64,000 nucleotides of DNA from an uncultured Bacteroidales bacterium (GCA_947168665.1 CAMVMX010000001.1:124001-188000); one strand, 5' to 3'; counted from the stretch's first letter, positions 41,055 through 49,873 are shown. The notes: a model not told the origin generated them from the sequence alone. A program made the numbers and translations.

Positions 41055-43054
41055 CACCCAACCGCAAACGTGGCTGCATACGCACCAGCAACATATACGC
41101 CTACCTCCTCAGCAAAGCCCTCCTGGCCCTCCTCCTGCTGCTGGCCGCCCAGGCCTTCTTCTACCTCTCTAACACCCGCATCTTCCACATCGCCGACACC
41201 AAAGAATGGCTCGGCATCCTCTGGGGCAACATCACCTTCGGCATCGCCACCATCGGCTGCCTGCTGCTCCCCTACTTCGCCGCCAACCTCCTACCCTTCA
41301 AATTCCGCTGGAACAAACACTACCATCGTCTCACCGAAATCCTACTCTACTACATTCCCGTCCTCTTCATCATCATCTGCGACATCTGCGACGCCTCCTA
41401 CTACCAATTCACCTACCGCCGCCTCACCGGCGAAATATTCAACTACCTCGGCATCAGCGGCAACATGGGCAGCCTCTGGCCCCACTTCCTTGTCGACTAC
41501 TGGCACTCCACCCTCTTCGGCCTCCTGCTCATCTTCTCCACCTTCTGGTTCGGAACCCGCATCCAGCTTACAGGCCGCAACCAATATCGCAGCCACCGCC
41601 TCAACGACCTCGTAGGCCTCGTCATCGGGGTCGGCGTGATCCTCTTCCTCATCCGCGGCGGCTTCGGCCACAGCCTCGACTGGCAAGACACCACCAAATA
41701 CTGCCAAGCCAAAAACAGCGCCCTCGTCACCAACAGCGGCTACAACATAGTCCGCACCTTCAACGGCGGCACCCTTGCCGACACCCACTACCTCGACGAC
41801 CGCCAGGCGCAAACCCTCTTCAACCCCCTCTTCGCGCCCGACAGCACCGTCACCGCCGCCTTCCGCACAGGCTGGGCCCCCAACGCCGGCACCTACACCA
41901 CCCTCGACACCCTCACACACCAGTCCGCGCGCCACTTCGACAACATCGTCGTCATCGTACTCGAAAGCTTCTCGCAAGAATACATGGGATGCTACAACCA
42001 AGGCATCATGCCCTCCTTCACCCCCTTCCTCGACTCCCTGGCCCGCCACAGCATCGTCTACCAAGGCCGCGCCAACGGCAAAAAATCCATCGAAGGCATC
42101 CCCGCCATCTTCAGCTCCCTCCCCACCCTCATGCCCTTCCCCATCACCCTCAGCGACTACGCCTCCAACGACCTCCACTCACTCCCCGCCATCCTCCGCG
42201 ACAACGGCTACCACACCGCCTTCTTCCACGGCAGCTACAACGGAGTCCTCTCCTTCGACCGCCTCTGCCCACGCATGGGCTTTGCCGAATACTACGGCCA
42301 AAACGAATACATGGCCGACCGCCTCGCCCGCCAGTCCGACTACGACGGCTGCTGGGGCATCTACGACGAATACTTCCTCCAATACATGTCGCGCCGCATA
42401 TCCACCTTCCCGCAGCCCTTCTTCGCCGGCGTCTTCACCCTCTCATCCCACCACCCCTACACCATGCAGCCCGACCGCGTGGGCCAATTCCCCGAAGGCC
42501 CACACCCCCTCTGCCAAGTCGTGGCCTACACCGACAACGCCCTCCGCAAATTCTTCGACTCCGCCCGCCAAACCGAATGGTACCCCCACACCCTCTTCGT
42601 CATCACCGCCGACCACAGCGGCCAAGGCCTCAGCCGCACCTACAACGACTACAACGGCTGGTACCGCATACCCATGATCATCCACCTGCCCCAGCCCGAC
42701 GGCAGCCCCGCGCAGCCCGCCGACGGCGCCGCGCCCAGCGCCGGCCCCTTCGCGCCCGCCGGCCCATACGCCGCCGCCTACCCACGCCTCATGCAGCAGA
42801 CCGACCTCATGCCCACCCTCCTCGACTACCTCGGCATCCCCGCACACGCCGTCTGCTTCGGCACCAGCGCCTTCCGCAACCCCTCCGACGGGTGGCAGAT
42901 AGCCTACGGCAACAGCTACTACCAGCTCGAAACCGCCGACGGCAAAGTAGCCGTCCTCACCCACTCCAACGAAGAAGGCAACGGCCACATCCAACTGCTC
43001 AAATCCATCGTACAACAATACAACCACCGACTCATCAACAACCAACTCAAGTAA
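41051..43054 (+). CDS. LTA synthase-type sulfatase-fold phosphotransferase
   Basis: 667 residues. Five N-terminal membrane segments (~20-220) are followed by an extracytoplasmic sulfatase domain. Its active-site groups are VIVLESFSQEYMG (metal-binding Glu), GRANGKKSIEGIPAIFSSLP (nucleophile Ser in place of the LtaS Thr) and VITADHSGQG (metal-binding Asp-His). Such enzymes move phosphoglycerol or phosphoethanolamine from phospholipids to glycans or lipids. Bacteroidetes lack LTA, so the acceptor is open. It overlaps gldB and precedes a diacylglycerol-kinase-like gene, which could recycle the diacylglycerol by-product. Confidence 0.85.
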   Translation: MTPNRKRGCIRTSNIYAYLLSKALLALLLLLAAQAFFYLSNTRIFHIADTKEWLGILWGNITFGIATIGCLLLPYFAANLLPFKFRWNKHYHRLTEILLYYIPVLFIIICDICDASYYQFTYRRLTGEIFNYLGISGNMGSLWPHFLVDYWHSTLFGLLLIFSTFWFGTRIQLTGRNQYRSHRLNDLVGLVIGVGVILFLIRGGFGHSLDWQDTTKYCQAKNSALVTNSGYNIVRTFNGGTLADTHYLDDRQAQTLFNPLFAPDSTVTAAFRTGWAPNAGTYTTLDTLTHQSARHFDNIVVIVLESFSQEYMGCYNQGIMPSFTPFLDSLARHSIVYQGRANGKKSIEGIPAIFSSLPTLMPFPITLSDYASNDLHSLPAILRDNGYHTAFFHGSYNGVLSFDRLCPRMGFAEYYGQNEYMADRLARQSDYDGCWGIYDEYFLQYMSRRISTFPQPFFAGVFTLSSHHPYTMQPDRVGQFPEGPHPLCQVVAYTDNALRKFFDSARQTEWYPHTLFVITADHSGQGLSRTYNDYNGWYRIPMIIHLPQPDGSPAQPADGAAPSAGPFAPAGPYAAAYPRLMQQTDLMPTLLDYLGIPAHAVCFGTSAFRNPSDGWQIAYGNSYYQLETADGKVAVLTHSNEEGNGHIQLLKSIVQQYNHRLINNQLK

Positions 43055-43057
43055 CCC

Positions 43058-44038
43058 ATGAAGAAAAAAATGCTCGTCATCGTCAACCCCATCTCAGGCG
43101 TTGGCCGACAAAAGAAAATAGAACGGCTGCTCAAAGCCAACCTCAACCCCGACCTCTACGACTACGAAGTCCGCTACACCGAGCGCATCCACCACGGCAC
43201 CGACCTCGCCCGGCAGGGAGCCGACCAAGGCTTCGACGTAATCACCGCCGTGGGCGGCGACGGCAGCGTCAACGACGTCATCGCAGGCATGCACGGCAGC
43301 GACGCCACCCTCGGCATCATACCCTGCGGCAGCGGCAACGGGCTGGCACGCTGCATGAAAATCCCCCTCACCCCCGCCCTTGCCATCCGCGTCCTCAACC
43401 AAAACAACCCCGGCCTCATCGACACCATCATCCTCAACGAGAAATACTACATCGCCAGCATAGCCGGCGTAGGCTTCGACGCCTACATCGCGCGCCTCAT
43501 GAAAGCCGCCAAAATGCGCGGATTCTCCGCCTACCTCAACCTCATACTGCGCGAATACCCCTCCTACGAGTCCAAAGACTACACCCTCGTCATCGACGGC
43601 AAAGAAATCCGCCGCAAAGCCTGGTTCACCACCTTCGCCAACAGCAACCAATTCGGCTACAACGCAGCCATCGCGCCGCAAGCCAAACTCGACGACGGCC
43701 TCATCGACATCAGCATCGTCGACAAAATACCCATCGAACACCTCCCCGTCACCGGCCCCCTGGTCTACGCCAACCACTTCGAACTCAGCCAGCACGTTGA
43801 AATGTTCAAAGCCCACGAAGTCATCGTGGAAGGCAACGTGGACAAATGGGTCAACATCGACGGCGAAGGCGAGAACGTGGGCAACGAACTCCACTTCGTC
43901 AACCACACCCGCAGCCTCAAAATCATGAAACGCGACATGAAACGCGCCCTCATCTCCCACCAAGCCTCCGAACACCTCCAAGTGGTGCGCGAACAGATTG
44001 AACAGACCCGCAACCAACTCCTGCCCAAGAAGAAATAG
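43058..44038 (+). CDS. Diacylglycerol/lipid kinase family protein
   Basis: 326 residues of the YegS/DgkB family. The nucleotide-binding motif is VGGDGSVNDVIAGM and the second glycine-rich motif GIIPCGSGNGLARCM. A central IAGVGFDAYIARLMK and C-terminal LIDISIVDKIPIEHLP are also family-typical. It phosphorylates diacylglycerol or another lipid alcohol using ATP at the cytoplasmic face. The 3-bp spacing to the LTA-synthase-like gene suggests coupled functions. C-rich codon use as in the whole operon. Confidence 0.9.
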   Translation: MKKKMLVIVNPISGVGRQKKIERLLKANLNPDLYDYEVRYTERIHHGTDLARQGADQGFDVITAVGGDGSVNDVIAGMHGSDATLGIIPCGSGNGLARCMKIPLTPALAIRVLNQNNPGLIDTIILNEKYYIASIAGVGFDAYIARLMKAAKMRGFSAYLNLILREYPSYESKDYTLVIDGKEIRRKAWFTTFANSNQFGYNAAIAPQAKLDDGLIDISIVDKIPIEHLPVTGPLVYANHFELSQHVEMFKAHEVIVEGNVDKWVNIDGEGENVGNELHFVNHTRSLKIMKRDMKRALISHQASEHLQVVREQIEQTRNQLLPKKK

Positions 44039-44040
44039 CC

Positions 44041-44382
44041 ATGTCGAAAAAACACTCGCCGCGCAACGCAACGGGCGTGGTATACTCCACCAACCCCGAC
44101 TTCCAATACCAGTACGACGACGGCGCCCCGCAACCCGAGACGCTCGCCCCGCAATCACAGAAACTGCGGGTACGCATGGAGCGCAGCGGCCGTGGCGGCA
44201 AGACTGTAACCGTCGTCGCCGGATTCGTCGGCACCGACGACGACCTCAGCGACCTCGGCAAAACCCTCAAAACCCGCCTCGGGGTGGGCGGCAGCGCCAA
44301 GGACGGCCTCATCATCATCCAGGGCGACTTCCGCGAGCGGACAGTGGCCCTGCTCCAATCCCTCGGCTACTCCGCCAAATAG
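44041..44382 (+). CDS. SUI1/eIF1-like translation factor (YciH)
   Basis: 113 residues. After a ~45-residue disordered start (VVYSTNPDFQYQYDD) comes the SUI1 domain: LRVRMERSGRGGKTVTVVAGF, LSDLGKTLKTRLGVGGSAKDGLIIIQGDF and VALLQSLGY. SUI1 proteins bind the small ribosomal subunit and improve start-codon choice in eukaryotes/archaea; bacterial YciH has a related but less known role. It follows the lipid kinase by 2 nt as the last gene of the operon. Confidence 0.93.
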   Translation: MSKKHSPRNATGVVYSTNPDFQYQYDDGAPQPETLAPQSQKLRVRMERSGRGGKTVTVVAGFVGTDDDLSDLGKTLKTRLGVGGSAKDGLIIIQGDFRERTVALLQSLGYSAK

Positions 44383-44433
44383 TTCCGTCCCCGCCCCGCT
44401 CCACAACCCACACCGGCATCTCAGCCCCACACC

Positions 44434-44465
44434 GCCGCTCCGCACCCGGAGCGGCACTCTTTTCT
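44434..44465 (+). terminator. Probable terminator after SUI1 gene
   Basis: 8-bp stem (44434-44441 with 44448-44455), 6-nt loop, then ACTCTTTTC. The T tract is short, so this is moderate evidence. Confidence 0.55.
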
Positions 44466-44539
44466 CCCCACCGCCCAGACGCCCGCTCCCGCAAACACAT
44501 CCGAGGCCCCGCCGGGACGCACCAAGTCCAATCGTCAGC

Positions 44540-44574
44540 CACCGTTTATACCACAATCCCACACCGTTTATACC
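44540..44574 (+). repeat. Two 13-nt direct repeats with 22-bp period
   Basis: CACCGTTTATACC occurs at 44540-44552 and 44562-44574, exactly 22 bp apart (two helical turns). The 44383-44680 gap holds no credible gene. Confidence 0.6.
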
Positions 44575-44680
44575 TCCGCCACATGTCCTACTGCCGCAGG
44601 AAAAATCTGCATGCATTGCTTAAGGAGCGAAGTCAGGGGGAGCCGTGAGGGGCGGGGCCGGGAAGGCCTATGGGGGCGCG

Positions 44681-45289
44681 CTATTCGATGCGGCCGCCTT
44701 TATAAAAATGCTTGTGCCAGTAGCCCTCGTCCAGCCGGCTGATTATGACGCCGTGCGATGTGGATGAGTGGACGAAGAGACCATTTTTCAGATAGATGCC
44801 CACATGCGACACGCGGCCTTTGCTGTTGGTGAAAAAGACCACGTCGCCCTCGCGCAACTGGCTTCGCGTGAGGGGTTCGGCATCAAGCTGGATGTCGTTG
44901 GCCACACGGTGGAGGGTGCGTCCGTACACTTGGCGGTAGATATGGCCGACGAAGGCGGAGCAGTCCACCCCGTTCTTGTCGGTGCCGCCATAGCGGTAGG
45001 GGGTGCCCATCCATTCCTGGACGGCATCGTAGAGGGCTTCGTTGTCGCCGGGCTCGCGCTCGATGCCGAGGGCGTTGACATTGCCGGAGCGGCGCGCCTC
45101 GTCCGATACGGTGGGCACGTAGGGCACTTCTTTGACGTATTCGTCGACGTAGAGTTCGCCCATGGAGTAATCCTCCTCTTCCAGATCCTGGCTGAGGAAG
45201 CGTTTGACGCTCTCGCACGATGAGAGGAAGGCGAGGGTTGCAAGGCCGAGAAAGAGGAATGTGAGGGTTTTGCGCATGGTGGCGGTCAT
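44681..45289 (-). CDS. NlpC/P60 cell-wall peptidase lipoprotein
   Basis: 202 residues from the ATG at 45289, which overlaps the TGA of the DivIC-like gene (ATGA); the open frame extends upstream through the neighbour but that part is not this protein. SPII signal ends at LAFLSSC. The NlpC/P60 domain (~85-200) has DKNGVDCSAFVGHIYRQ (catalytic Cys), KGRVSHVGIYL (catalytic His) and FVHSSTSHGV. It likely cuts gamma-D-glutamyl-meso-DAP links in peptidoglycan, from the periplasmic side of the outer or inner membrane. Confidence 0.9.
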   Translation of the reverse strand: MTATMRKTLTFLFLGLATLAFLSSCESVKRFLSQDLEEEDYSMGELYVDEYVKEVPYVPTVSDEARRSGNVNALGIEREPGDNEALYDAVQEWMGTPYRYGGTDKNGVDCSAFVGHIYRQVYGRTLHRVANDIQLDAEPLTRSQLREGDVVFFTNSKGRVSHVGIYLKNGLFVHSSTSHGVIISRLDEGYWHKHFYKGGRIE

Positions 45290-45582
45290 TCTTTGACGAT
45301 GAAGATGTCTTCGTTTTGGCGTTTCATATAGTAATGTTCGCGGCCGTAGGTTTCGATGGCTTCGGGGTTGCCGATAAGCGATACGGCGGCGATGCTGTCC
45401 TGCTCGATGCCTTCGCGGATGAGCTGGGCTTCTTTGTTGAGTTCGGACACTTCGCGTTTCAGCTTGCGGGTGACCATCAGGTTGTTCTCCCCAATGAAGA
45501 GGAAGAAGAGCAGGAAGATGAGGGTGGCGGCCACGTACTTGTTCTTCACTATGCGCCAGATGACGAGGAGGGTCTTTTTCAT
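45286..45582 (-). CDS. DivIC/FtsB-like septum formation protein
   Basis: 98 residues: a short cytoplasmic start, one membrane segment (YVAATLIFLLFFLFIG), a coiled-coil (TRKLKREVSELNKEAQLIREGIEQ) and a short distal part (NPEAIETYGREHYYMKRQNEDIFIV). The REHYYMKRxxEDI ending is typical of the DivIC/FtsB family that bridges FtsQ and FtsL in the divisome. Located between two peptidoglycan hydrolase genes on the same strand. Confidence 0.9.
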   Translation of the reverse strand: MKKTLLVIWRIVKNKYVAATLIFLLFFLFIGENNLMVTRKLKREVSELNKEAQLIREGIEQDSIAAVSLIGNPEAIETYGREHYYMKRQNEDIFIVKE

Positions 45583-45626
45583 GGTTGGGGTTGTTGGGTT
45601 GTGCTGGATGGGCGCGGCGGGCGCGG

Positions 45627-46898
45627 TTAGCGCACTTTGAGCCGCTGGCCATAGCGGATGCGGTCGGAGCGGAGACGATTGAGTTTTTTCAGTTTGCTGA
45701 CGGTGGTGCCGTGCTTGGCGGCGATGGATGAGAGGGTTTCGCCTCGGCGCACTTTATGGTAGGCCGAGCCTCCGCCTCGGCGGCTGGAGGCACTCTTCTT
45801 GTTGACGGCGGGGCGTTCCTCGGTAGAGGTTACGGCTACGGGCGCGGCACTGAGGGAGTCCTCCGAGTCGCGGAAGATTTCCTCGGCATGTTGGATGAGG
45901 TCGTTCATCTTGTTGGTGGGCAGGCAGAGGGGGTAGGAGCCGTTCTGGCCGGGGATGTAGTCGGCGCGGTACTGGGGGTTGAGGGCGCGGAGCTCTTCGA
46001 TGTCGATGCCGATATATTTCTGTATGTTGGCGAAGGTCATGTTGCGCTCAACCATGACGGTGTCGGTGCGCAGGGGGATGGTGACGCGCTTGGGGTGGAG
46101 TCCGTGTTCGGGATAGAAGTGCATGATGTAGGTGGCGGCAATGAAGGCGGGCACGTAGCCACGGGTTTCGCGGGGCAGGTATGGGTATATCTGCCAGAAG
46201 TTGTGCTTGCCGCCACTGCGGGCTATGGCTTTGTTGACGTTGCCGGGGCCGCAATTGTAGGCGGCGATGGCCAGATGCCAGTCGCCGAAGACGTTGTGGA
46301 GGTCGTGGAGGTAGTGGGCGGCGGCATCGGACGATTTGTAGGCATCGCGGCGCTCGTCGATGACGGAGTTGACCTCCAGGCCGTAGTTCTTGCCGGTGGT
46401 GTACATGAACTGCCAGAGGCCGGCGGCGCCCACGCGCGAGGTGGCCTTGGGGTTCATGGCGGACTCGACGATGGTGAGATATTTGAGTTCTTCGGGCACG
46501 TCGTAGCGCGCCAGCGACTCTTCGAAAAGGGTGTTGTAGTATTCCGAGAGGGTGAGCATGACATCCAGGCGGTTGCGCATACGGTTGAGGTACATGCGGA
46601 TGTGCGAGCGCACCTCTTGGTTAAAGGTCATGGGGATGACAGTGTGGAGGGAGGCCAGACGCTTGGCGATAACCGAGTCGGGTATCTGGTCGAAGGCGTA
46701 GTCGGTATTGATGTTGGCGTGGTGGCGGCGGGTGGTGGAGGTGTATTTGGTGATAACGTAGCTGTTGAGCAGGCTGTCGTAGTTGGTTACAAATTGGTCG
46801 GCCATATCGAGGGCCTCCTGGTTGACATGGTGGTTTTGGGCTGTGGCCACGGGCGCGGCGAGCAGCAGGACGATGAGGGTGTATATGTATCGTTTCAT
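45627..46898 (-). CDS. MltD-like lytic transglycosylase with LysM
   Basis: 423 residues with a signal peptide (MKRYIYTLIVLLLAAPVATAQ). The SLT domain (~110-270) has LTIVESAMNPKATSRVGAAGLWQFM (catalytic Glu), AAHYLHDLHNVFGDWHLAIAAYNCGPGNV. One complete LysM repeat lies at the C-terminus (YHKVRRGETLSSIAAKHGTTVSKLKKLNRL), and a weaker LysM-like segment (VERNMTFANIQKYIGIDIEELRALNP) lies near residue 300. It cleaves glycan strands to 1,6-anhydro products in the periplasm. A TATTTTTG box is at 47026-47033. Confidence 0.93.
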   Translation of the reverse strand: MKRYIYTLIVLLLAAPVATAQNHHVNQEALDMADQFVTNYDSLLNSYVITKYTSTTRRHHANINTDYAFDQIPDSVIAKRLASLHTVIPMTFNQEVRSHIRMYLNRMRNRLDVMLTLSEYYNTLFEESLARYDVPEELKYLTIVESAMNPKATSRVGAAGLWQFMYTTGKNYGLEVNSVIDERRDAYKSSDAAAHYLHDLHNVFGDWHLAIAAYNCGPGNVNKAIARSGGKHNFWQIYPYLPRETRGYVPAFIAATYIMHFYPEHGLHPKRVTIPLRTDTVMVERNMTFANIQKYIGIDIEELRALNPQYRADYIPGQNGSYPLCLPTNKMNDLIQHAEEIFRDSEDSLSAAPVAVTSTEERPAVNKKSASSRRGGGSAYHKVRRGETLSSIAAKHGTTVSKLKKLNRLRSDRIRYGQRLKVR

Positions 46899-47025
46899 CT
46901 GTTATGAAGGGGCAACCCCGGATTGTGTTTGTTTGGCCCGGCCGAGGGCCGACAGCGGGCGAAAAGGCTATCGCTCAGCATGTCGAAAAGGCACTCGGCA
47001 GTGTGTTCCTGTTATATTGAGGATG

Positions 47026-47033
47026 CAAAAATA
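47026..47033 (-). promoter_or_regulatory. Predicted -7 box for the lytic transglycosylase operon
   Basis: TATTTTTG on the minus strand; leader ~120 nt to the ATG at 46898. The remaining 46899-47203 shows no gene. Confidence 0.55.
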
Positions 47034-47203
47034 CGCATATTTTTGTTTCTGGCAAAATAAAAATGGACGTTTTTTCGCACGGTCTTATGTGGGTAAATAG
47101 TTATCCACATCCAACCTATTGATGGAAAAAAAATTAACCGCGCGGGGTGGGGAGAAAAAAAATATTTTGGGGCGGAAAGGGGGTGTGATAGGATTTTTTT
47201 TTG

Positions 47204-47211
47204 TATCTTTG
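47204..47211 (+). promoter_or_regulatory. Predicted -7 box for trxA
   Basis: TATCTTTG, full match, 36 nt before the ATG at 47248. It rules out longer in-frame starts. Confidence 0.65.
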
Positions 47212-47247
47212 CAGCATCATCAAAATGAATCAAACAACATTATAGTC

Positions 47248-47562
47248 ATGGAAATCACGATTACAGAACAGAATTTTGACGAAGTTCTCAAGAACAATGC
47301 CGTCGTTATGGTCGATTTTGGAGCCACTTGGTGCGGACCCTGCAAAGCCCTCGCCCCGGTGGTGGAGGAGATTGCCAACGAGTATGAAGGCCGCGCCGCC
47401 GTGGGCAAGGCCGATGTGGACCAGTGTCCCGAAGTGACGGGCCGGTTCCGCATCCGCAACGTGCCGACAGTGCTGTTTTTCAAAAATGGCGAGCTGAAGG
47501 ACAAAAGTGTGGGAGCCGTGCAGAAGAAGACCCTCACCGACAAGATTGACGCCCTGCTGTAA
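47248..47562 (+). CDS. trxA: Thioredoxin
   Basis: 104 residues, normal for thioredoxin 1. The active site is VDFGATWCGPCKALAP; the cis-proline is in IRNVPTVLFFKNGE. It reduces disulfides in the cytosol with electrons from thioredoxin reductase. The open frame extends upstream to 47119 but the promoter box at 47204-47211 and the family length fix the start at 47248. A DUF58 gene starts 5 nt after the stop. Confidence 0.95.
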   Translation: MEITITEQNFDEVLKNNAVVMVDFGATWCGPCKALAPVVEEIANEYEGRAAVGKADVDQCPEVTGRFRIRNVPTVLFFKNGELKDKSVGAVQKKTLTDKIDALL

Positions 47563-47567
47563 GAAAA

Positions 47568-48515
47568 TTGTTCGAAGATTTAGAGAGATACAAATCGCTG
47601 GACTTCTATGCACGCCAGACGGTGGAGGGATTCATCGCGGGCCTGCACAGGAGTCCTTTTCACGGTTTCTCAGTCGAATTTGCGGAGCACAGGCAGTATT
47701 CGCAGGGCGAGTCGACCCGCAATATTGACTGGAAGCTGTATGGCCGCACGGACAAGTTGTTTGTGAAACGGTATGAGGAGGAGACGAATTTGCGCTGCCA
47801 GCTGGTGGTTGACCACAGCAGCTCGATGCTCCTTCCCACCGAGGGGCAGGGCAATATGCAGCACCCCAACAAACTCACTTTTGCCTGCTATGCCGCCGCC
47901 GTGCTGACCGAACTGCTGGTGAGGCAGCGCGACGCTTTCGGCCTGTCGCTGGTGAGCGAGGGCATCGACCTCCAGACCGACTGCCGCAGCAGCCGGGCGT
48001 TCCAGCAATATGTGCTCCAGTTGCTCGAATCGGAGCTGAAACCCACCGAAAAGACTAAGGGGAAACCGAAGGGTGCGGACGGACCCGGCCGCGGAACGCA
48101 GATAACGGAAGCCCTGCACTTGACCGCCGAGCGGCTGCACCGGAGGTCGATGGTGGTGATTTTCACCGACGCACTGGTGAGGCCTTCGGACCGCGACCCT
48201 TTGATGGATGCACTGAGGCATCTGCGCCACTGCAAACATGAGGTGTTGATGTTCCACACGCTCCATCACGCCCAGGAGGTGGAATTCGAGTTTGCCAACC
48301 GCCCCACCGAATTTATCGACCTCGAAAGCGGCCAGCACCTAAAAGTGATGCCCTCGGAAGTGACGGAACGCTACCGGGACATCATGCATCGGCAAACCAC
48401 TGAACTGAAACGCCATGCAATTCAATACAGAATTGACTACCAACCAATTGACGTGAGCTTAGGTATTGAGCAGGTGCTGCTGCCATATCTTCTGAAGCGG
48501 AGCCGTCACCATTGA
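47568..48515 (+). CDS. DUF58 family protein
   Basis: 315 residues from a TTG at 47568; no ATG is available before conserved sequence begins. The DUF58 core reads FIAGLHRSPFHGFSVEFAEHRQYSQGESTRNIDWKLYGRTDKL, then a VWA-like part (LVVDHSSSM, with the D-x-S-x-S MIDAS) and ADALVRPSDRDP-type strands. DUF58 proteins often act beside MoxR ATPases in aerotolerance or envelope systems. No MoxR gene is adjacent; it instead trails thioredoxin, possibly in one transcript. Confidence 0.88.
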   Translation: MFEDLERYKSLDFYARQTVEGFIAGLHRSPFHGFSVEFAEHRQYSQGESTRNIDWKLYGRTDKLFVKRYEEETNLRCQLVVDHSSSMLLPTEGQGNMQHPNKLTFACYAAAVLTELLVRQRDAFGLSLVSEGIDLQTDCRSSRAFQQYVLQLLESELKPTEKTKGKPKGADGPGRGTQITEALHLTAERLHRRSMVVIFTDALVRPSDRDPLMDALRHLRHCKHEVLMFHTLHHAQEVEFEFANRPTEFIDLESGQHLKVMPSEVTERYRDIMHRQTTELKRHAIQYRIDYQPIDVSLGIEQVLLPYLLKRSRHH

Positions 48516-48573
48516 CAAGAGGATTATTTTGTTAAAATATCACGCCGAATCGCATTAAATCAATATTTTTTTC

Positions 48574-48581
48574 TATCTTTG
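48574..48581 (+). promoter_or_regulatory. Predicted -7 box for buk
   Basis: TATCTTTG, full match, leader ~75 nt. Confidence 0.6.
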
Positions 48582-48657
48582 CAACTTGAAGTGATGAACG
48601 TTTAACCGCGTAAGTCAATAAATAAAAAAGTATCGAAAGAAAAATAAACCTAATACT

Positions 48658-49749
48658 ATGAGTACAAAGAAATATACCTTAGTGATCAACCCCGGCGCAA
48701 CCTCGACCAAGGCTGCTATTTATGACGGGGAAACGGAAGTGTTTACTGAAAACTTATCTCATCCTATTGAGGAAATACAGAAATTCAGCGAGGTTGCTGA
48801 CCAGTTTGACTATCGCAAGGGCGCTATACTCGACATGCTGAAACGCCACAATGTCGGCACAGACGAGATAGCCGTAGTGATGGGTCGCGGTGGCCTGACC
48901 CGCCCCTGCGAGAGCGGCGCCTACCGTGTCAACGAACTGATGAAGCAGGAGTGCCACGACGGTATACAGGGCAAGCATGCGTGCAATCTGGGGGCCTTGA
49001 TCAGCGACTCCATCGCCTCCGAAATCGGGCTGCCTTGCGCCTACATTGCCGACCCCGGCATCGTGGACGAGCGTCCCGACTATGCCAAAATCACTGGCCA
49101 CCCTGTCTTCGACCTCGACCCCTCGCACGAGGGTGTGATTTGGCACTGCCTGAACCAGAAAATGACTGCCAAGCTCTACGCCCGCGAACTGGGCAAGCAC
49201 TACGAGGACCTCAACCTCATCATTGCCCACATGGGCGGCGGTGTGAGTGTGGGTATCCACGAGCATGGCCGCTGCGTCGAGGTGAACCGCGCGCTGTGCG
49301 GCCTGGGAGCCTTCTCCCCCACCCGCTGCGGAAGCATCAACGCCAGCAAGCTGATTGAAGTGGCCTGCAGCGGCAAGTATACCGAGGCTCAGCTGAAAAA
49401 GATGGTCACCGCCGAAGGCGGATTTGTGGCTTATCTGGGCACAAACGATGCTTATGAGGTGGAGAAGAAAGCCCTGGCGGGCGACAAGAAGTGCCAACTG
49501 CTGGTCGACGCATTCTGCTATCAGGTGTCGCTCGAGATCAGCCGTCTGGCCGCTGTGGTGAACGGCAAGGTGGACGCCATCCTCCTCACAGGCGGTATTG
49601 CCTACAGCAAACCCTGGATGCAGATGATTACCGACCGCGTCAGCTGGATTGCCCCGGTAAAAGTGTACAAGGGCGAGAACGAAATGCTGGCCCTGGCTAT
49701 CTGTGGCAAAGAAATCCTTGACGGAGTAGAGCCCAAAGAATACAAATAA
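48658..49749 (+). CDS. buk: Butyrate kinase
   Basis: 363 residues of the acetate/butyrate kinase (ASKHA) family. The N-terminal phosphate-1 loop is VINPGATSTKAAIYDG, the second segment MGRGGLTRPCESGAY, then YIADPGIVDERPDYAKITGHPVFD, IIAHMGGGVSVGIHEHGRCVEV and AILLTGGIAYSKPW. These are the marks of Buk, not AckA. It makes ATP from butyryl-phosphate (or branched-chain acyl phosphates) in fermentation. The usual partner ptb is not in the window. A strong hairpin follows the gene. Confidence 0.93.
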   Translation: MSTKKYTLVINPGATSTKAAIYDGETEVFTENLSHPIEEIQKFSEVADQFDYRKGAILDMLKRHNVGTDEIAVVMGRGGLTRPCESGAYRVNELMKQECHDGIQGKHACNLGALISDSIASEIGLPCAYIADPGIVDERPDYAKITGHPVFDLDPSHEGVIWHCLNQKMTAKLYARELGKHYEDLNLIIAHMGGGVSVGIHEHGRCVEVNRALCGLGAFSPTRCGSINASKLIEVACSGKYTEAQLKKMVTAEGGFVAYLGTNDAYEVEKKALAGDKKCQLLVDAFCYQVSLEISRLAAVVNGKVDAILLTGGIAYSKPWMQMITDRVSWIAPVKVYKGENEMLALAICGKEILDGVEPKEYK

Positions 49750-49779
49750 CCCCTGCCGGATTTTGTTCCGGACACCACG

Positions 49780-49820
49780 ACATCAATGCCTACCGGCGGA
49801 AAGCCGGACGGCATTGATGT
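49780..49820 (+). other. Long two-part hairpin between buk and FKBP gene
   Basis: 11-bp arms 49780-49790 with 49810-49820, with an inner 5-bp stem (49793-49797 with 49803-49807). There is no T tract, so it may be a processing or stabilising hairpin and not a terminator. Confidence 0.65.
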
Positions 49821-49873
49821 TGCATGTATCGGTCAGGAAGTCAAACCTATATTTATTAATAAATCTTTAACCG

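Noticed and set aside
41206..43800. 864-codon plus-strand frame across the sulfatase-type and lipid kinase genes
   Set aside because: Arginine/histidine/proline-rich translation with no motifs; a frame shadow of two genes with clear active sites.
45290..45652. N-terminal extension of the NlpC/P60 frame
   Set aside because: It runs through the DivIC-like gene in another frame and is Arg/His-rich; the start at 45289 with an ATGA overlap and SPII signal is better.
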